Positions 15,846 to 23,853 of a stretch of DNA of 35,581 bases are shown one piece after another (the stretch's first letter is position 1; each line of letters starts with the position of its first letter). The position numbers were made by a program, and so were the translations under genes. The notes below the pieces were generated by a model that was not told where the DNA came from, searched no databases, and saw nothing but the letters and a program-made list of their open reading frames with translations. This DNA is from Syntrophorhabdaceae bacterium PtaU1.Bin034 (lineage in GTDB: Bacteria; Desulfobacterota_G; Syntrophorhabdia; Syntrophorhabdales; WCHB1-27). The stretch spans positions 1 through 35,581 of the forward strand of contig MVRP01000025.1 of NCBI GenBank assembly GCA_002067405.1, read 5' to 3'.

Positions 15846-16304
15846 ATGGACAAGCTCAAGCACATCCTAGTAAACGTGACACCGACCAAGGATTGCGAGA
15901 TCATCATCGAGCGGGTGATCGCTCTCGCAGAGAAATTGGGAGCCTACCTCCACATAGTTGACGTGATTCATGATCCTTTCGCATATTCGGGGTGGAACCT
16001 TCCGATGCCGTCTCTCCATGGCGACTACGAAAGGCTTGTACGGGAGACGACGGACCGGCTTCGCGCGATCGTAAAGGAGCAAAAGATAAGGTCCTTTCCC
16101 GTGGAGTTGCTTATCGTGGAGGGAGATCCGGTAGAGCAGATCGTAAAGCTGGTCCAGGAAAAAGAGATTGATCTGCTGGTCATGCCCTCCCATAGAGAGG
16201 ATAGAATAGAACACTTTCTTTTCGGAAAGGTGAACGAAAGGCTGATCAGGAGAATGCCTTGCTCGATCCTGCTTATGAAACAAGAACCTTTAATAGCCTG
16301 CTGA
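15846..16304 (+). CDS. Universal stress protein, non-ATP-binding type
   Basis: A 152-residue UspA-fold cytosolic protein (KHILVNVTPTKDCEIIIERV; LLVMPSHRE; MPCSILLM at the end). The ATP-binding signature G-x2-G-x9-G-S/T is missing: the corresponding loop reads PSHREDRIEHFLFGKV. It therefore probably belongs to the UspA-like non-nucleotide class, unlike the second copy at 30435-30914. It is a single gene divergent from tatC. GGGGGATCGGG precedes the ATG at 15846. Its role is general stress resistance; the trigger is unknown. Confidence 0.9.
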   Translation: MDKLKHILVNVTPTKDCEIIIERVIALAEKLGAYLHIVDVIHDPFAYSGWNLPMPSLHGDYERLVRETTDRLRAIVKEQKIRSFPVELLIVEGDPVEQIVKLVQEKEIDLLVMPSHREDRIEHFLFGKVNERLIRRMPCSILLMKQEPLIAC

Positions 16305-16457
16305 GCCGACGAGCTATCAGGGCAGAATGAAAAAACATGCCCCATGGATTGCACCGAGGTTCCACTATTTGGTTGACGAATACGGGAGAGTTGGTATCAT
16401 TTCCACAGTTGGGTAGTGCCTTTGACGCCTTACCGGTCGGCATGGCACGACACGCGC

Positions 16458-17648
16458 ATGAAGAAAGCCCTTCAGGAGTTGCTTCGGACCGTAAGCCTCC
16501 GCCTTCCTGAAGTCCCGTTCGAGGTGCTGTTCTGGGACGGTGATCGGGAAGCATTCGGGAACGGAAAACCTGTCTTTACCCTTACATTCACTACCCGGAA
16601 AGCGGCACGGGCGATCCTTGGCAGAGGGGCCACAGGATTCAGAGAGGAGTACGTGGCCGGGACCATAGACGTTAGCGGTGACCTCCGACAGCTTCTCCGT
16701 GCAGGAATGGATCCGCTGGTGCAGAACATGAAGGTCTCGTTTAAGACAAAGCTGCTGATTCTGCTCCAGCATCTGAGGTCGCTCAATACACCACGAAGGG
16801 CGCCGGTCAACATAGCATACCACTATGAACTGGGAGACGATTTCTTCAGGCATTACCTTGATAAAAGCCTGACATACTCCTGCGCCTATTTCAGGAACCG
16901 TGACGATACCCTGGAACGAGCCCAGGAGCAGAAGTACGAGCATATTTGCCGAAAACTCAACTTGCGGGAAGGGGAATCGCTTGTGGATATCGGATGCGGA
17001 TGGGGCGGTATGCTCCTTTATGCAGCCCGTCACTATAAGGTAAGGTGCGTGGGTTGCACCCTCTCCCGGAACCAGGCTGAATACGCGCGGAAAAGAGCGG
17101 TACAGGAAGGGTTGGAAAAGACGATCACCGTTATTCGCAAAGATTACAGAAATGTCACAGGCAAGTTCGATAAGCTTGTTTCCATCGGCATGTTCGAGCA
17201 TGTTGGAAAGGGCTACGCTCCGACGTTTATGAAAAAGATGAGAGATTTGTTACGGCCGGGCGGAGTCGGCCTCCTTCATACCGTCGGAAAGGAGCGGAAT
17301 GCACCGGCCGATCCGTGGACAACGAAGTATATTTTCCCCGGAACACATATTCCGATTCTTGACCACGTCATACGGTTTATGGGAAAGAGCGGGCTCGTCC
17401 CGACCGATATCGAGAATCTCCGCCTTCACTATGCGTCAACCCTCGAGGAATGGGGAAGACGGTTCGAAGCCAATGCGTCGATCATCGAGAAGATGTTCGA
17501 TGCGAGATTCGTACGCACGTGGCGGATGTATCTGAACGGGAGTGAGGCGGCCTTCCGGTATGGTAATTTAAGGCTCTATCAAATTGCCTTTACGAACGGG
17601 CTTAACAACGAACTGCCGATGACCAGGGACAGCCTCTATTTGAATTGA
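16458..17648 (+). CDS. cfa: Cyclopropane-fatty-acyl-phospholipid synthase
   Basis: A 396-residue SAM-dependent enzyme that converts unsaturated acyl chains of membrane phospholipids to cyclopropane chains. Motifs are AYHYELGDDFFRHYLD, SLTYSCAYF, the SAM-binding motif LVDIGCGWGGMLLYAA, CTLSRNQAEYARKRA, and SIGMFEHVGKG. The C-terminal part contains FPGTHIP and the LRLHYASTLEEW helix. Length is close to E. coli Cfa (382). The ATG at 16458 (MKKALQELL) was chosen; a GTG at 16416 is in frame but neither has a strong Shine-Dalgarno. It is monocistronic, convergent with ftsY. Confidence 0.93.
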   Translation: MKKALQELLRTVSLRLPEVPFEVLFWDGDREAFGNGKPVFTLTFTTRKAARAILGRGATGFREEYVAGTIDVSGDLRQLLRAGMDPLVQNMKVSFKTKLLILLQHLRSLNTPRRAPVNIAYHYELGDDFFRHYLDKSLTYSCAYFRNRDDTLERAQEQKYEHICRKLNLREGESLVDIGCGWGGMLLYAARHYKVRCVGCTLSRNQAEYARKRAVQEGLEKTITVIRKDYRNVTGKFDKLVSIGMFEHVGKGYAPTFMKKMRDLLRPGGVGLLHTVGKERNAPADPWTTKYIFPGTHIPILDHVIRFMGKSGLVPTDIENLRLHYASTLEEWGRRFEANASIIEKMFDARFVRTWRMYLNGSEAAFRYGNLRLYQIAFTNGLNNELPMTRDSLYLN

Positions 17649-17690
17649 GCCTGCTTTCCAGGCGCTTCTCCTTGTCGGCACCCGCCCGCT

Positions 17691-18611
17691 TCAGCTCTCC
17701 TGATCGGGGACCATGCCCTCCGCGAATTCTCGTGCACTGAATGGGATCAGGTCATCCATTTTCTCTCCCACGCCGATATAGCGGATCGGAATGTTGAGAG
17801 AGTGGGCTATGGGCAGCACAAAACCGCCTTTCGCCGTCCCGTCGAGCTTTGTGATGACCATGCCGGTGAGGGAAAGGGCCTCGTGAAACTTCTCGGCCTG
17901 GGCTATAGCGTTCTGACCGTTGGTCGCGTCGACCACAAGCAGGGTTTCGTGGGGTGCGCCCTCAAGCTCTTTCCCCGCGACCCTCTTTATTTTCTTCATC
18001 TCTTCCATGAGATTGACTTTTGTGTGCAAACGTCCGGCTGAATCAAGTATGAGCACGTCGACGCCTCTTGCCTTTGCCGCCTTTACCGCATCATAAGCGA
18101 CTGCGGCCGGGTCGGCGTTGTGCTGGTGTTTTATGGTCTCAACGCCCAGCCGTTCTCCCCATACCTCCAGTTGCTCGATCGCTGCAGCCCGGAAAGTGTC
18201 ACACGCCCCGAGCAGCACTTTTTTGTTCTCGCCAAGGAAGATCCTGGCCAATTTCGCTATGGTGGTCGTCTTTCCGACCCCGTTCACCCCTAGGGTCAAG
18301 ATCACAAAAGGCTTAATATCATCGATCCTGAGGGGTTGCTGTACCGGTGCGAGGAGCTTTTCGATTTCATCGACCATTGACTTCTTTAAGTCTTCCTCTG
18401 TCTTGATTCGCCCCATCTTCCATTTTTCTTTTAGCGCGTGAACGAGAATTTCGGCAACTTCAAGGCCTCCATCAGCCAGTATCACCGCTTCCTCGATGCC
18501 ATCGAATGCCGCTTCGTCCAGGGTCTTCCCTTTCATCATCCATTCGAGCTGTGTCTGGATCTGGGCCCTGGTCTTGGTCAAGCCGCTTTTTAGCTTGTCA
18601 AATAATCCCAT
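17691..18611 (-). CDS. ftsY: Signal recognition particle receptor FtsY
   Basis: A 306-residue SRP-family GTPase that docks ribosome-SRP complexes at the inner membrane for co-translational insertion. An N domain (about 1-95) precedes the G domain: P-loop GVNGVGKTTT, DTFRAAAIEQL, DSAGRLHTK, TKLDGTAKGG, and closing motif GVGEKMDDLIPF. The acidic A domain of E. coli FtsY is missing, as in many compact bacterial homologues. The ATG at 18611 gives the typical MGLFDKLKSGL start with amphipathic targeting helix. Confidence 0.97.
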   Translation of the reverse strand: MGLFDKLKSGLTKTRAQIQTQLEWMMKGKTLDEAAFDGIEEAVILADGGLEVAEILVHALKEKWKMGRIKTEEDLKKSMVDEIEKLLAPVQQPLRIDDIKPFVILTLGVNGVGKTTTIAKLARIFLGENKKVLLGACDTFRAAAIEQLEVWGERLGVETIKHQHNADPAAVAYDAVKAAKARGVDVLILDSAGRLHTKVNLMEEMKKIKRVAGKELEGAPHETLLVVDATNGQNAIAQAEKFHEALSLTGMVITKLDGTAKGGFVLPIAHSLNIPIRYIGVGEKMDDLIPFSAREFAEGMVPDQES

Positions 18612-18682
18612 ATCTCTACCTCAATATTTCCCGGTACGTTCTTTCATGCCCTGTGCTAATCGTTCATCCGGAGTCTTCGAGC

Positions 18683-18702
18683 GTGACGGGATTCCCCGTC
18701 AC
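18683..18702. other. Perfect 8-bp stem-loop between zinc-ribbon gene and ftsY
   Basis: GTGACGGG (18683-18690), loop ATTC, CCCGTCAC (18695-18702). No T tract follows on either strand, so a classical terminator is uncertain; it could slow or protect transcript ends. Confidence 0.45.
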
Positions 18703-18769
18703 TGAAACATACTGTCACGATAAAGGCTGTAAGAGGACGGGCACGACAGAAAGGCGCAGCAAGGCGCTA

Positions 18770-19051
18770 TCACGACTCCGGCGTATATGGTTTTCCGCAA
18801 ATCTTGCATATCCCCTGCTCGTTGATGATGCCGATGCATGTACCGTCGCTGCAGAGAATCCGGGTCGAGAAATCCACCTCCCCGACGCTTTCTTCCCCGG
18901 AAGGCTCCGGATGTGCGTTTTGCTGATCCGCAGCCGTCTGTTCGAGGACAGAGCCGCATTCATAGCAGAAAGCGCCCATCCTGACGATGCTTTTACCGCA
19001 TCCGCTGCAAGCCACGGTCTCCAGCTCTTGAGCGCACTTCTCGCACAACAT
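18770..19051 (-). CDS. Double zinc-ribbon protein
   Basis: A 93-residue protein with three Cys pairs at the N side: CEKC (residues 3/6), CSGC (15/18) and CYEC (29/32). A further set near the C terminus includes CICGKP-type CKIC. The pattern fits tandem zinc ribbons of the DZR/zinc-ribbon type, common in small regulatory or scaffolding proteins. The middle (about 38-58) is polar and probably disordered. AGGAG precedes the ATG at 19051. It lies 11 bases after the lipoprotein gene, so they are probably co-transcribed. The function is not known. Confidence 0.8.
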   Translation of the reverse strand: MLCEKCAQELETVACSGCGKSIVRMGAFCYECGSVLEQTAADQQNAHPEPSGEESVGEVDFSTRILCSDGTCIGIINEQGICKICGKPYTPES

Positions 19052-19062
19052 AGGTCGTTCTC

Positions 19063-19353
19063 CTACTGTTTTTTAAATATCTTCGTGACTTTTCCGTTTT
19101 CGAACTCGACGTAAACGGTTCCGTGGTCGTTCGGAATCAGCTTCCATTTTGGTTCATAAATCCACAGAATATGCTCGTCCGGCGTCTTGCTGACAATGGT
19201 CGGCTCTCCCAGCTTTTTGAGCACGTCCTCCTGTCCGGCTGAGATAAGGCCGTTGTCGAACGGTGCCTGGCTTTGTTTCTGTTTCTGAGCCCCCTTTGAG
19301 CTTGAGCAACCGATCGGGCCGGCGAGACAGAAAACCAGGAGAAGAAGCATCAC
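19063..19353 (-). CDS. Probable small lipoprotein with SmpA/OmlA-like domain
   Basis: A 96-residue exported protein. The hydrophobic N terminus MMLLLLVFCLAGPIGC ends with a Cys that could be lipidated, although the lipobox has Pro at -3, which is unusual. After a Gln/Lys-rich linker comes a domain starting DVLKKLGEPTIVSKT with ILWIYEP and VYVEFENGKVTKIFK. This beta-rich pattern resembles the SmpA/OmlA (BamE-like) fold (recognition by eye, moderate). The start is a GTG at 19353 followed by ATG at 19350; no strong Shine-Dalgarno. It lies upstream of the zinc-ribbon gene in the same orientation. Confidence 0.72.
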   Translation of the reverse strand: MMLLLLVFCLAGPIGCSSSKGAQKQKQSQAPFDNGLISAGQEDVLKKLGEPTIVSKTPDEHILWIYEPKWKLIPNDHGTVYVEFENGKVTKIFKKQ

Positions 19354-19563
19354 GAGACAGGTGATGTTCAGGGATCCCTGTGACGAAAAAACTTTGAAAA
19401 AGTTGCAGGGAGAAGGTTCTGTGTTATTGATGGGTAGCCCCTTTCCTCAGAATGCCTCTTACCCGGCAATCTGATTTCAAATATTATGCGGGAAAGTGAG
19501 TTATCGACATGATGTTCCGCCAGTTCGGCTAGCCTATCATGGATTCCTTCGGTTATCAACGGT

Positions 19564-20553
19564 TTATCCGCCTGTTTTTCTCGATGCCTTTTCGAGCCGC
19601 TCCATCATGGCCTTCCCGAGACCCCTTTCCGGCATCTTTTCGGCGTAGATGACCCCGGCCCTTTTTCTGTCCAGTTCTATGAGGCAGGAAAAGAAACGGG
19701 ACGCCGCCTCTCTTAAATCGCCCTTCTCCGAAAGAATTTCGACATATTTCGACGGTACCGTATGGGCGGGTTTCTTGAAAGCGAGAAAGGCGGACTCACG
19801 GACCTCTATTGCGTCGGTGTTGTCGATTATCCTGAGCGGGGTGTGAGGTGCATAATGATAAGGCAGCTCACCCGGAGATTCACAGACGTCGCCTGGTTGT
19901 TTTTCGAGGACCTGCCGTCCCACGGCATCGGTGAGTTCTTCAATGCTTATCGAGCCGTGCCGATGAACACGCACCTCATCCCGGTAGATGGAAACGATGG
20001 TCGATTCTATCCCGTAGCTGCTGGGTCCTCCGTCAAGGATGAGCGGCAGGGTGTTGCCAAAAAGGCTTGCCACATGCCTGGCGCTCGTCGTGCTCATATA
20101 ACCGAAGGGGTTGGCGCTCGGGGCCGCTATCGGTCTCGCGAGCGCGGCGATCAAGCTCAGGGCGACGGAATGGCCGGGCATCCTGATCCCGACAGTAGAC
20201 AAACCTGCGGTAACAATATCGGGGATGATCTCTTTCTTTTCCAATATGATGGTCAGCGGGCCGGGCCAGAACCGGTCCATCAACAAACGGGCCTGAGCAG
20301 GAACACGGGATGCGAGCCGGTCGACCCATTCCTTTTCGGAAATGTGGACGATAAGCGGGTCGAAGTGGGGCCGTTTCTTCAACTCGAAAATCTTTGCCAC
20401 GGCCACGGCATTGAACGCATCGGCTCCCAGCCCGTAGACCGTCTCCGTGGGAAAGACCACTACTTCTCCATCCCGGAGCAGGGAAGCTGCCCAGTCTATG
20501 GACCGGGGATCAAAGCCGTCAAGCATTTGCATTTTTTCGGTTTGTGTTAACAT
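19564..20553 (-). CDS. tsaC: L-threonylcarbamoyladenylate synthase (Sua5/YrdC type)
   Basis: A 329-residue enzyme that makes threonylcarbamoyl-AMP from Thr, bicarbonate and ATP for t6A37 modification of tRNAs decoding ANN codons. The YrdC domain (about 18-205) has VVFPTETVYGLGADAF, KIFELKKRP and PSANPFGYMSTT. A Sua5 C-terminal domain (about 235-325) follows, with the family linker PGELPYHYAPHTPL. Length is in the range of long Sua5 proteins. The ATG at 20553 and in-frame ATGs at 20532 and 20526 are all possible; none has a clear Shine-Dalgarno. It is divergent from the TSUP permease gene. Confidence 0.94.
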   Translation of the reverse strand: MLTQTEKMQMLDGFDPRSIDWAASLLRDGEVVVFPTETVYGLGADAFNAVAVAKIFELKKRPHFDPLIVHISEKEWVDRLASRVPAQARLLMDRFWPGPLTIILEKKEIIPDIVTAGLSTVGIRMPGHSVALSLIAALARPIAAPSANPFGYMSTTSARHVASLFGNTLPLILDGGPSSYGIESTIVSIYRDEVRVHRHGSISIEELTDAVGRQVLEKQPGDVCESPGELPYHYAPHTPLRIIDNTDAIEVRESAFLAFKKPAHTVPSKYVEILSEKGDLREAASRFFSCLIELDRKRAGVIYAEKMPERGLGKAMMERLEKASRKTGG

Positions 20554-20561
20554 TTATGTTA
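20548..20561. promoter_or_regulatory. Palindrome TAACAT-TT-ATGTTA at the start of the Sua5 gene
   Basis: A perfect 6-bp inverted repeat spanning the predicted start codon of the Sua5 gene, in the divergent intergenic region. It could be an operator or chance in AT-rich sequence. Confidence 0.25.
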
Positions 20562-20665
20562 TCAGCTAATATATCAGGAACGACTAACGCCGTCAAAAAG
20601 GCCCGGAGCACACTCGGCGTTACGGAATGACCCAGGCGGTGCACGATCATCGTAAAGGCGTATAG

Positions 20666-21442
20666 ATGACGACCTATCTCGTTGTGTGGGCAAGTGCCGC
20701 CTTTGCTTCGTGCCTGACGCTTCCTTCCGGCTTCGGCCTCGGCACGCTCCTTATGCCCGTATTCGCACTCTTCTTCCCTGTGGACCTCGCCATAGCGACG
20801 GCCTCCGTGGTCCATCTTTTTGACAACTTGTTCAAGTTCGTCCTCTTCGGAAAACATGCGGAGAAGATGATCCTCTGGCGCTTCGGCCTCCCTGCCATTA
20901 TAGGAGCCTTTATCGGCGGCCGGGCGTTGTTTCTGCTTTCGGGCATGCCTTCGTTATTCTCGTATGCGGCCTTCGGTCAAACCTTCTACGTTCAGCCGGT
21001 GAAAGTCATCGTTGCTTTGCTGCTTGCCTCCTTTGCGCTTTTTGAATTGATCCCCCGGCTGCGGGATATCTCCTTCGGTGACCGGTTTCTTGCGATCGGC
21101 GGCGGCCTGAGCGGCTTTTTTGGCGGCCTTTCCGGTCACCAGGGAGCGCTGAGAAGTGCCTTCCTTGTGCGCGCCGGCCTTTCCAAGGAGGCCTTTATAG
21201 GAACGGGAACGGCCGTCGCCTGCCTCGTGGACCTCTCCCGGCTCTCGGTCTACAGCGCGTATTTTTCACAGGAGGGGGTTTTGGAGAACGGCTTGCTCCT
21301 CGTGGGCGCCATCCTGTCTGCTTTCCTTGGTGCCTTTGTCGCCGGACGGGTCGTCCGACAGGTCACCCTTAAATTCGTTCGCATTGCGGTCACCGTGATG
21401 CTTTTTGCGGTTGCCTTCGCTCTTGGAACCGGCCTCATCTGA
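20666..21442 (+). CDS. TSUP-family (TauE/SafE) membrane permease
   Basis: A 258-residue membrane protein with about seven or eight hydrophobic helices and the two-fold repeat of the TauE/SafE family. GFGLGTLLMPVFALFFPVDLAI occurs near the N terminus and GGLSGFFGGLSGHQGALRSAF in the second half. Family members move sulfite, sulfoacetate, thiosulfate or other organic anions across the cytoplasmic membrane. The ATG at 20666 starts at a hydrophobic segment without a strong Shine-Dalgarno. It lies upstream of the cytochrome genes in the same orientation but is separated by 137 bases with a promoter, so linked function is only suggested. Confidence 0.88.
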   Translation: MTTYLVVWASAAFASCLTLPSGFGLGTLLMPVFALFFPVDLAIATASVVHLFDNLFKFVLFGKHAEKMILWRFGLPAIIGAFIGGRALFLLSGMPSLFSYAAFGQTFYVQPVKVIVALLLASFALFELIPRLRDISFGDRFLAIGGGLSGFFGGLSGHQGALRSAFLVRAGLSKEAFIGTGTAVACLVDLSRLSVYSAYFSQEGVLENGLLLVGAILSAFLGAFVAGRVVRQVTLKFVRIAVTVMLFAVAFALGTGLI

Positions 21443-21520
21443 AGCACCGGGTCCGGCTGCGAATCTCCTCCTTGAGGCATAACCTTTACCGTATATCTCT
21501 ATGTTATCCGTATAAATCTG

Positions 21521-21550
21521 TTGCCCAATTCTGTAATGATGAGATAGAAT
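21521..21550 (+). promoter_or_regulatory. Sigma70-type promoter of the cytochrome operon
   Basis: TTGCCC (21521-21526) and TAGAAT (21545-21550) with an 18-base spacer, ending 29 bases before the GTG start of the cytochrome c gene. Confidence 0.5.
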
Positions 21551-21579
21551 AACACGACCACATCACAGAGGTAGGGACA

Positions 21580-22935
21580 GTGATCAGAAAGACATATTCT
21601 ATCGGTCTTTGTCTTCTGCTTTTCCTGTTCTTCGTCGCGAGCGCACGTGCGGTCGTCACAAACGAAGAATGCATGGGCTGCCATGGAGAAAAGGACCTCA
21701 CCACCCAGGGGCCGAAGGGAAAGACGGTTTCTCTCTTCACCGATCAGGCAGTTTTTGAAAAATCGGTTCACGGGGAACTTAAGTGTATTGACTGCCACGA
21801 GATAAAAGAGGTCCCCCATCCCGCAAAAGTGAAGGTCACCCCGTGCAGTTCCTGCCATGAGGATGCGTTCAAGCAGTACCGGACGAGTATCCATTTCGGC
21901 GACAAGAAGAAGGCCGCCTCAGTCTCCTGCGATGCCTGCCACGGCCATCATGACGTCCAGAGGGCGAAAACCTTGACCAGTTCGGCGTGCGGCAAATGCC
22001 ATGAGACTGCCTACGGCGACTACAAAAGCGGTATACACGCGCACCGTAGTAAGGGAGGCGCAGAGGTGGCGAGTTGTATGAGCTGCCACGGCGGTCATGA
22101 AGTCTTCGGGAAGAGCGACCCGAGGTCGTCCGTGTACGCCCTTAATCTTCCACGCACCTGCTCCCGGTGTCATGCCGACCCGGAACTGATCAAGAAGTAC
22201 AAGATCCCTGCCGAAAATGTCTACAATCTTTATATGGACAGTATCCACGGCCGCGCCATCGCCCGCTCGGGCCTTCTCGTATCGGCGGACTGCAGCAGTT
22301 GTCACGGGGCCCACGCGATAAAGCCCAGAAAAGACCCCACCTCCAAAATATACCCCACCAATATTTCAGCTACATGCGGTACGTGCCACGCCGGCGTGGA
22401 GAAGACTTTCGAACGAAGCATCCATGGACAGAAATTAAAGGGCGGGGACACCACCGCACCGAGCTGCGCGAGTTGCCATCCGCCTCATCAGATTCAACCG
22501 ATCACCGCGCCTGCATGGGAGCTCGACGCCATCAAGGAATGCGGCAGTTGCCACCTGGCTCTTCTCGAGACTTACCGGCACACCTTCCACGGAAAGGTGA
22601 CAAACCTCGGGTTCACGCGAGTCGCCAAATGCGCCGATTGTCATGGCTCGCACGATATTCTGCCCCAATCCGATCCCCGTTCGAGGATATCAAAGCAGAA
22701 CCTGCTCGGAACCTGCAGGTCGTGCCATCCCAAGGCCAGCAAGAACTTCGCCGATTTTATCGTCCATGTCGATTACACGGATAAGAGCGAGAACCCCTTT
22801 CTCTACTATATCTGGCTGTTTATGACAATCCTTCTTATCGGGGTATTCGGCTTTTTCGGCATACATACAATACTCTGGTTGCCCCGGTCATGGATCGAGC
22901 GGATCAAGGCTCGAAAGAGGAGGAGAGGAAAATGA
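21580..22935 (+). CDS. 13-haem membrane-anchored cytochrome c
   Basis: A 451-residue exported multihaem cytochrome. A signal peptide (about 1-24, ending ASARA) is followed by 13 CxxCH haem sites that I counted: CMGCH, CIDCH, CSSCH, CDACH, CGKCH, CMSCH, CSRCH, CSSCH, CGTCH, CASCH, CGSCH, CADCH and CRSCH. Many extra His residues (SIHG, TFHG, GHHD, GSHD) fit bis-His ligation. From about residue 145 the sequence repeats a module SIHG-CxxCHGxH-DPxS-N-TCxxCH. A C-terminal transmembrane helix (about 405-428) with a basic tail anchors it to the inner membrane, with the haems in the periplasm. The GTG at 21580 has a purine-rich AGAGGTAGGG upstream. The stop overlaps the cytochrome b start (ATGA). It probably carries electrons from quinol to periplasmic partners; the partner is unknown. 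Confidence 0.93.
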   Translation: MIRKTYSIGLCLLLFLFFVASARAVVTNEECMGCHGEKDLTTQGPKGKTVSLFTDQAVFEKSVHGELKCIDCHEIKEVPHPAKVKVTPCSSCHEDAFKQYRTSIHFGDKKKAASVSCDACHGHHDVQRAKTLTSSACGKCHETAYGDYKSGIHAHRSKGGAEVASCMSCHGGHEVFGKSDPRSSVYALNLPRTCSRCHADPELIKKYKIPAENVYNLYMDSIHGRAIARSGLLVSADCSSCHGAHAIKPRKDPTSKIYPTNISATCGTCHAGVEKTFERSIHGQKLKGGDTTAPSCASCHPPHQIQPITAPAWELDAIKECGSCHLALLETYRHTFHGKVTNLGFTRVAKCADCHGSHDILPQSDPRSRISKQNLLGTCRSCHPKASKNFADFIVHVDYTDKSENPFLYYIWLFMTILLIGVFGFFGIHTILWLPRSWIERIKARKRRRGK

Positions 22936-23762
22936 CCGAAGAGCGGCAAGCCTATTTCTTCCGGCTGAACTATTTTCATCGTTTGATGCACGTGTTCGTG
23001 ATGATCAGTTTTCTCGGGCTCGCCCTCACGGGGTTGCCATTAAAATACAGTGAGGCTGCCTGGGCGCGATACCTGGCGTATGCGGTGGGAGGGCTTGAGG
23101 CTGCGCGCTATTTTCACCGGGTTTTTGCGGTGATTACCTTCGGCTATTTCATCGCCCATCTTGTCTACCTGTTCCATTTCTTCACCTACAGGTTAACCGA
23201 GCCGATTCTTACATACGCGTTCGGCCCCAACTCGATGGTTCCCCGCCTGAAGGATTTCCGGGACCTCTACAATAATGTCAAATGGTTTCTCGGCCTCGGT
23301 CCAAAGCCGAGGTTCGATCGATGGACGTACTGGGAGAAATTTGACTACTGGGCCGTTTTCTGGGGAGTGGGCATCATAGGGATTTCGGGGCTATTTCTCT
23401 GGTTCCCGACGTTTTTTACCGGGTTTCTCCCGGGCTGGACCCTTAACATTGCAAGCATTGTTCACAGCGACGAGGCCCTTCTCGCAGTGGGGTTCATCTT
23501 CATCTTCCACTACATCCACACTCACCTGAGGGGAGAGAAATTCCCCCTCGACCCGGTGATCTTTACCGGCCGAATAACCGAGGAGGAATTCCGGGAAGAG
23601 CGCCCGGAGGAGTACAAAAGGCTGAAGCAGGGAGGCGGGCTTGAGGCGATCAAAGCGGATGCCCCTCCGCTCTGGCTGAGGAATCTCTCCCGCATAGTGG
23701 GGTTTACTGCTCTGGCTGTAGGGATATTTTTCATTATTCTTGTAATCGGCACGCTTATTTAG
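22932..23762 (+). CDS. Cytochrome b561/formate-dehydrogenase-gamma-like membrane subunit
   Basis: A 276-residue di-haem b-type membrane protein. Hydrophobic helices lie near residues 12-35, 55-80, 145-165, 180-205 and 250-272. Candidate haem ligands are the His in FHRLMH, YFHR, FIAHL, VHSDEA and HYIHTHLRGEKFPLD, the last being a typical segment of NapC-independent quinol-oxidising cytochrome b subunits. Between helices 2 and 3 a soluble loop (PKPRFDRWTYWEKFDYW) is also found in this family. The ATG at 22932 overlaps the 13-haem cytochrome stop by four bases and has the strong Shine-Dalgarno AGGAGAGGAA; the in-frame ATG at 22890 lies inside the upstream gene. Together the two genes make a quinol:cytochrome c redox module. 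Confidence 0.9.
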   Translation: MTEERQAYFFRLNYFHRLMHVFVMISFLGLALTGLPLKYSEAAWARYLAYAVGGLEAARYFHRVFAVITFGYFIAHLVYLFHFFTYRLTEPILTYAFGPNSMVPRLKDFRDLYNNVKWFLGLGPKPRFDRWTYWEKFDYWAVFWGVGIIGISGLFLWFPTFFTGFLPGWTLNIASIVHSDEALLAVGFIFIFHYIHTHLRGEKFPLDPVIFTGRITEEEFREERPEEYKRLKQGGGLEAIKADAPPLWLRNLSRIVGFTALAVGIFFIILVIGTLI

Positions 23763-23779
23763 ACCCGCGCGTCGCCCGG

Positions 23780-23808
23780 TTGACATTCTCCCCGTCGTCA
23801 AGTAGCTT
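23780..23808 (+). promoter_or_regulatory. Possible promoter of the IclR gene
   Basis: TTGACA (23780-23785) with TAGCTT (23803-23808) 17 bases downstream. The -35 is perfect and the -10 is poor (three of six). Confidence 0.3.
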
Positions 23809-23853
23809 TATTTAGTGTACGCGGCCCCCGCCGTTTGCCAGGAGAACGGACGA

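Noticed and set aside
19368..19559. A 63-codon minus-strand frame between the lipoprotein and Sua5 genes
   Set aside because: No Shine-Dalgarno and no protein-like features; the stretch is only about 210 bases.
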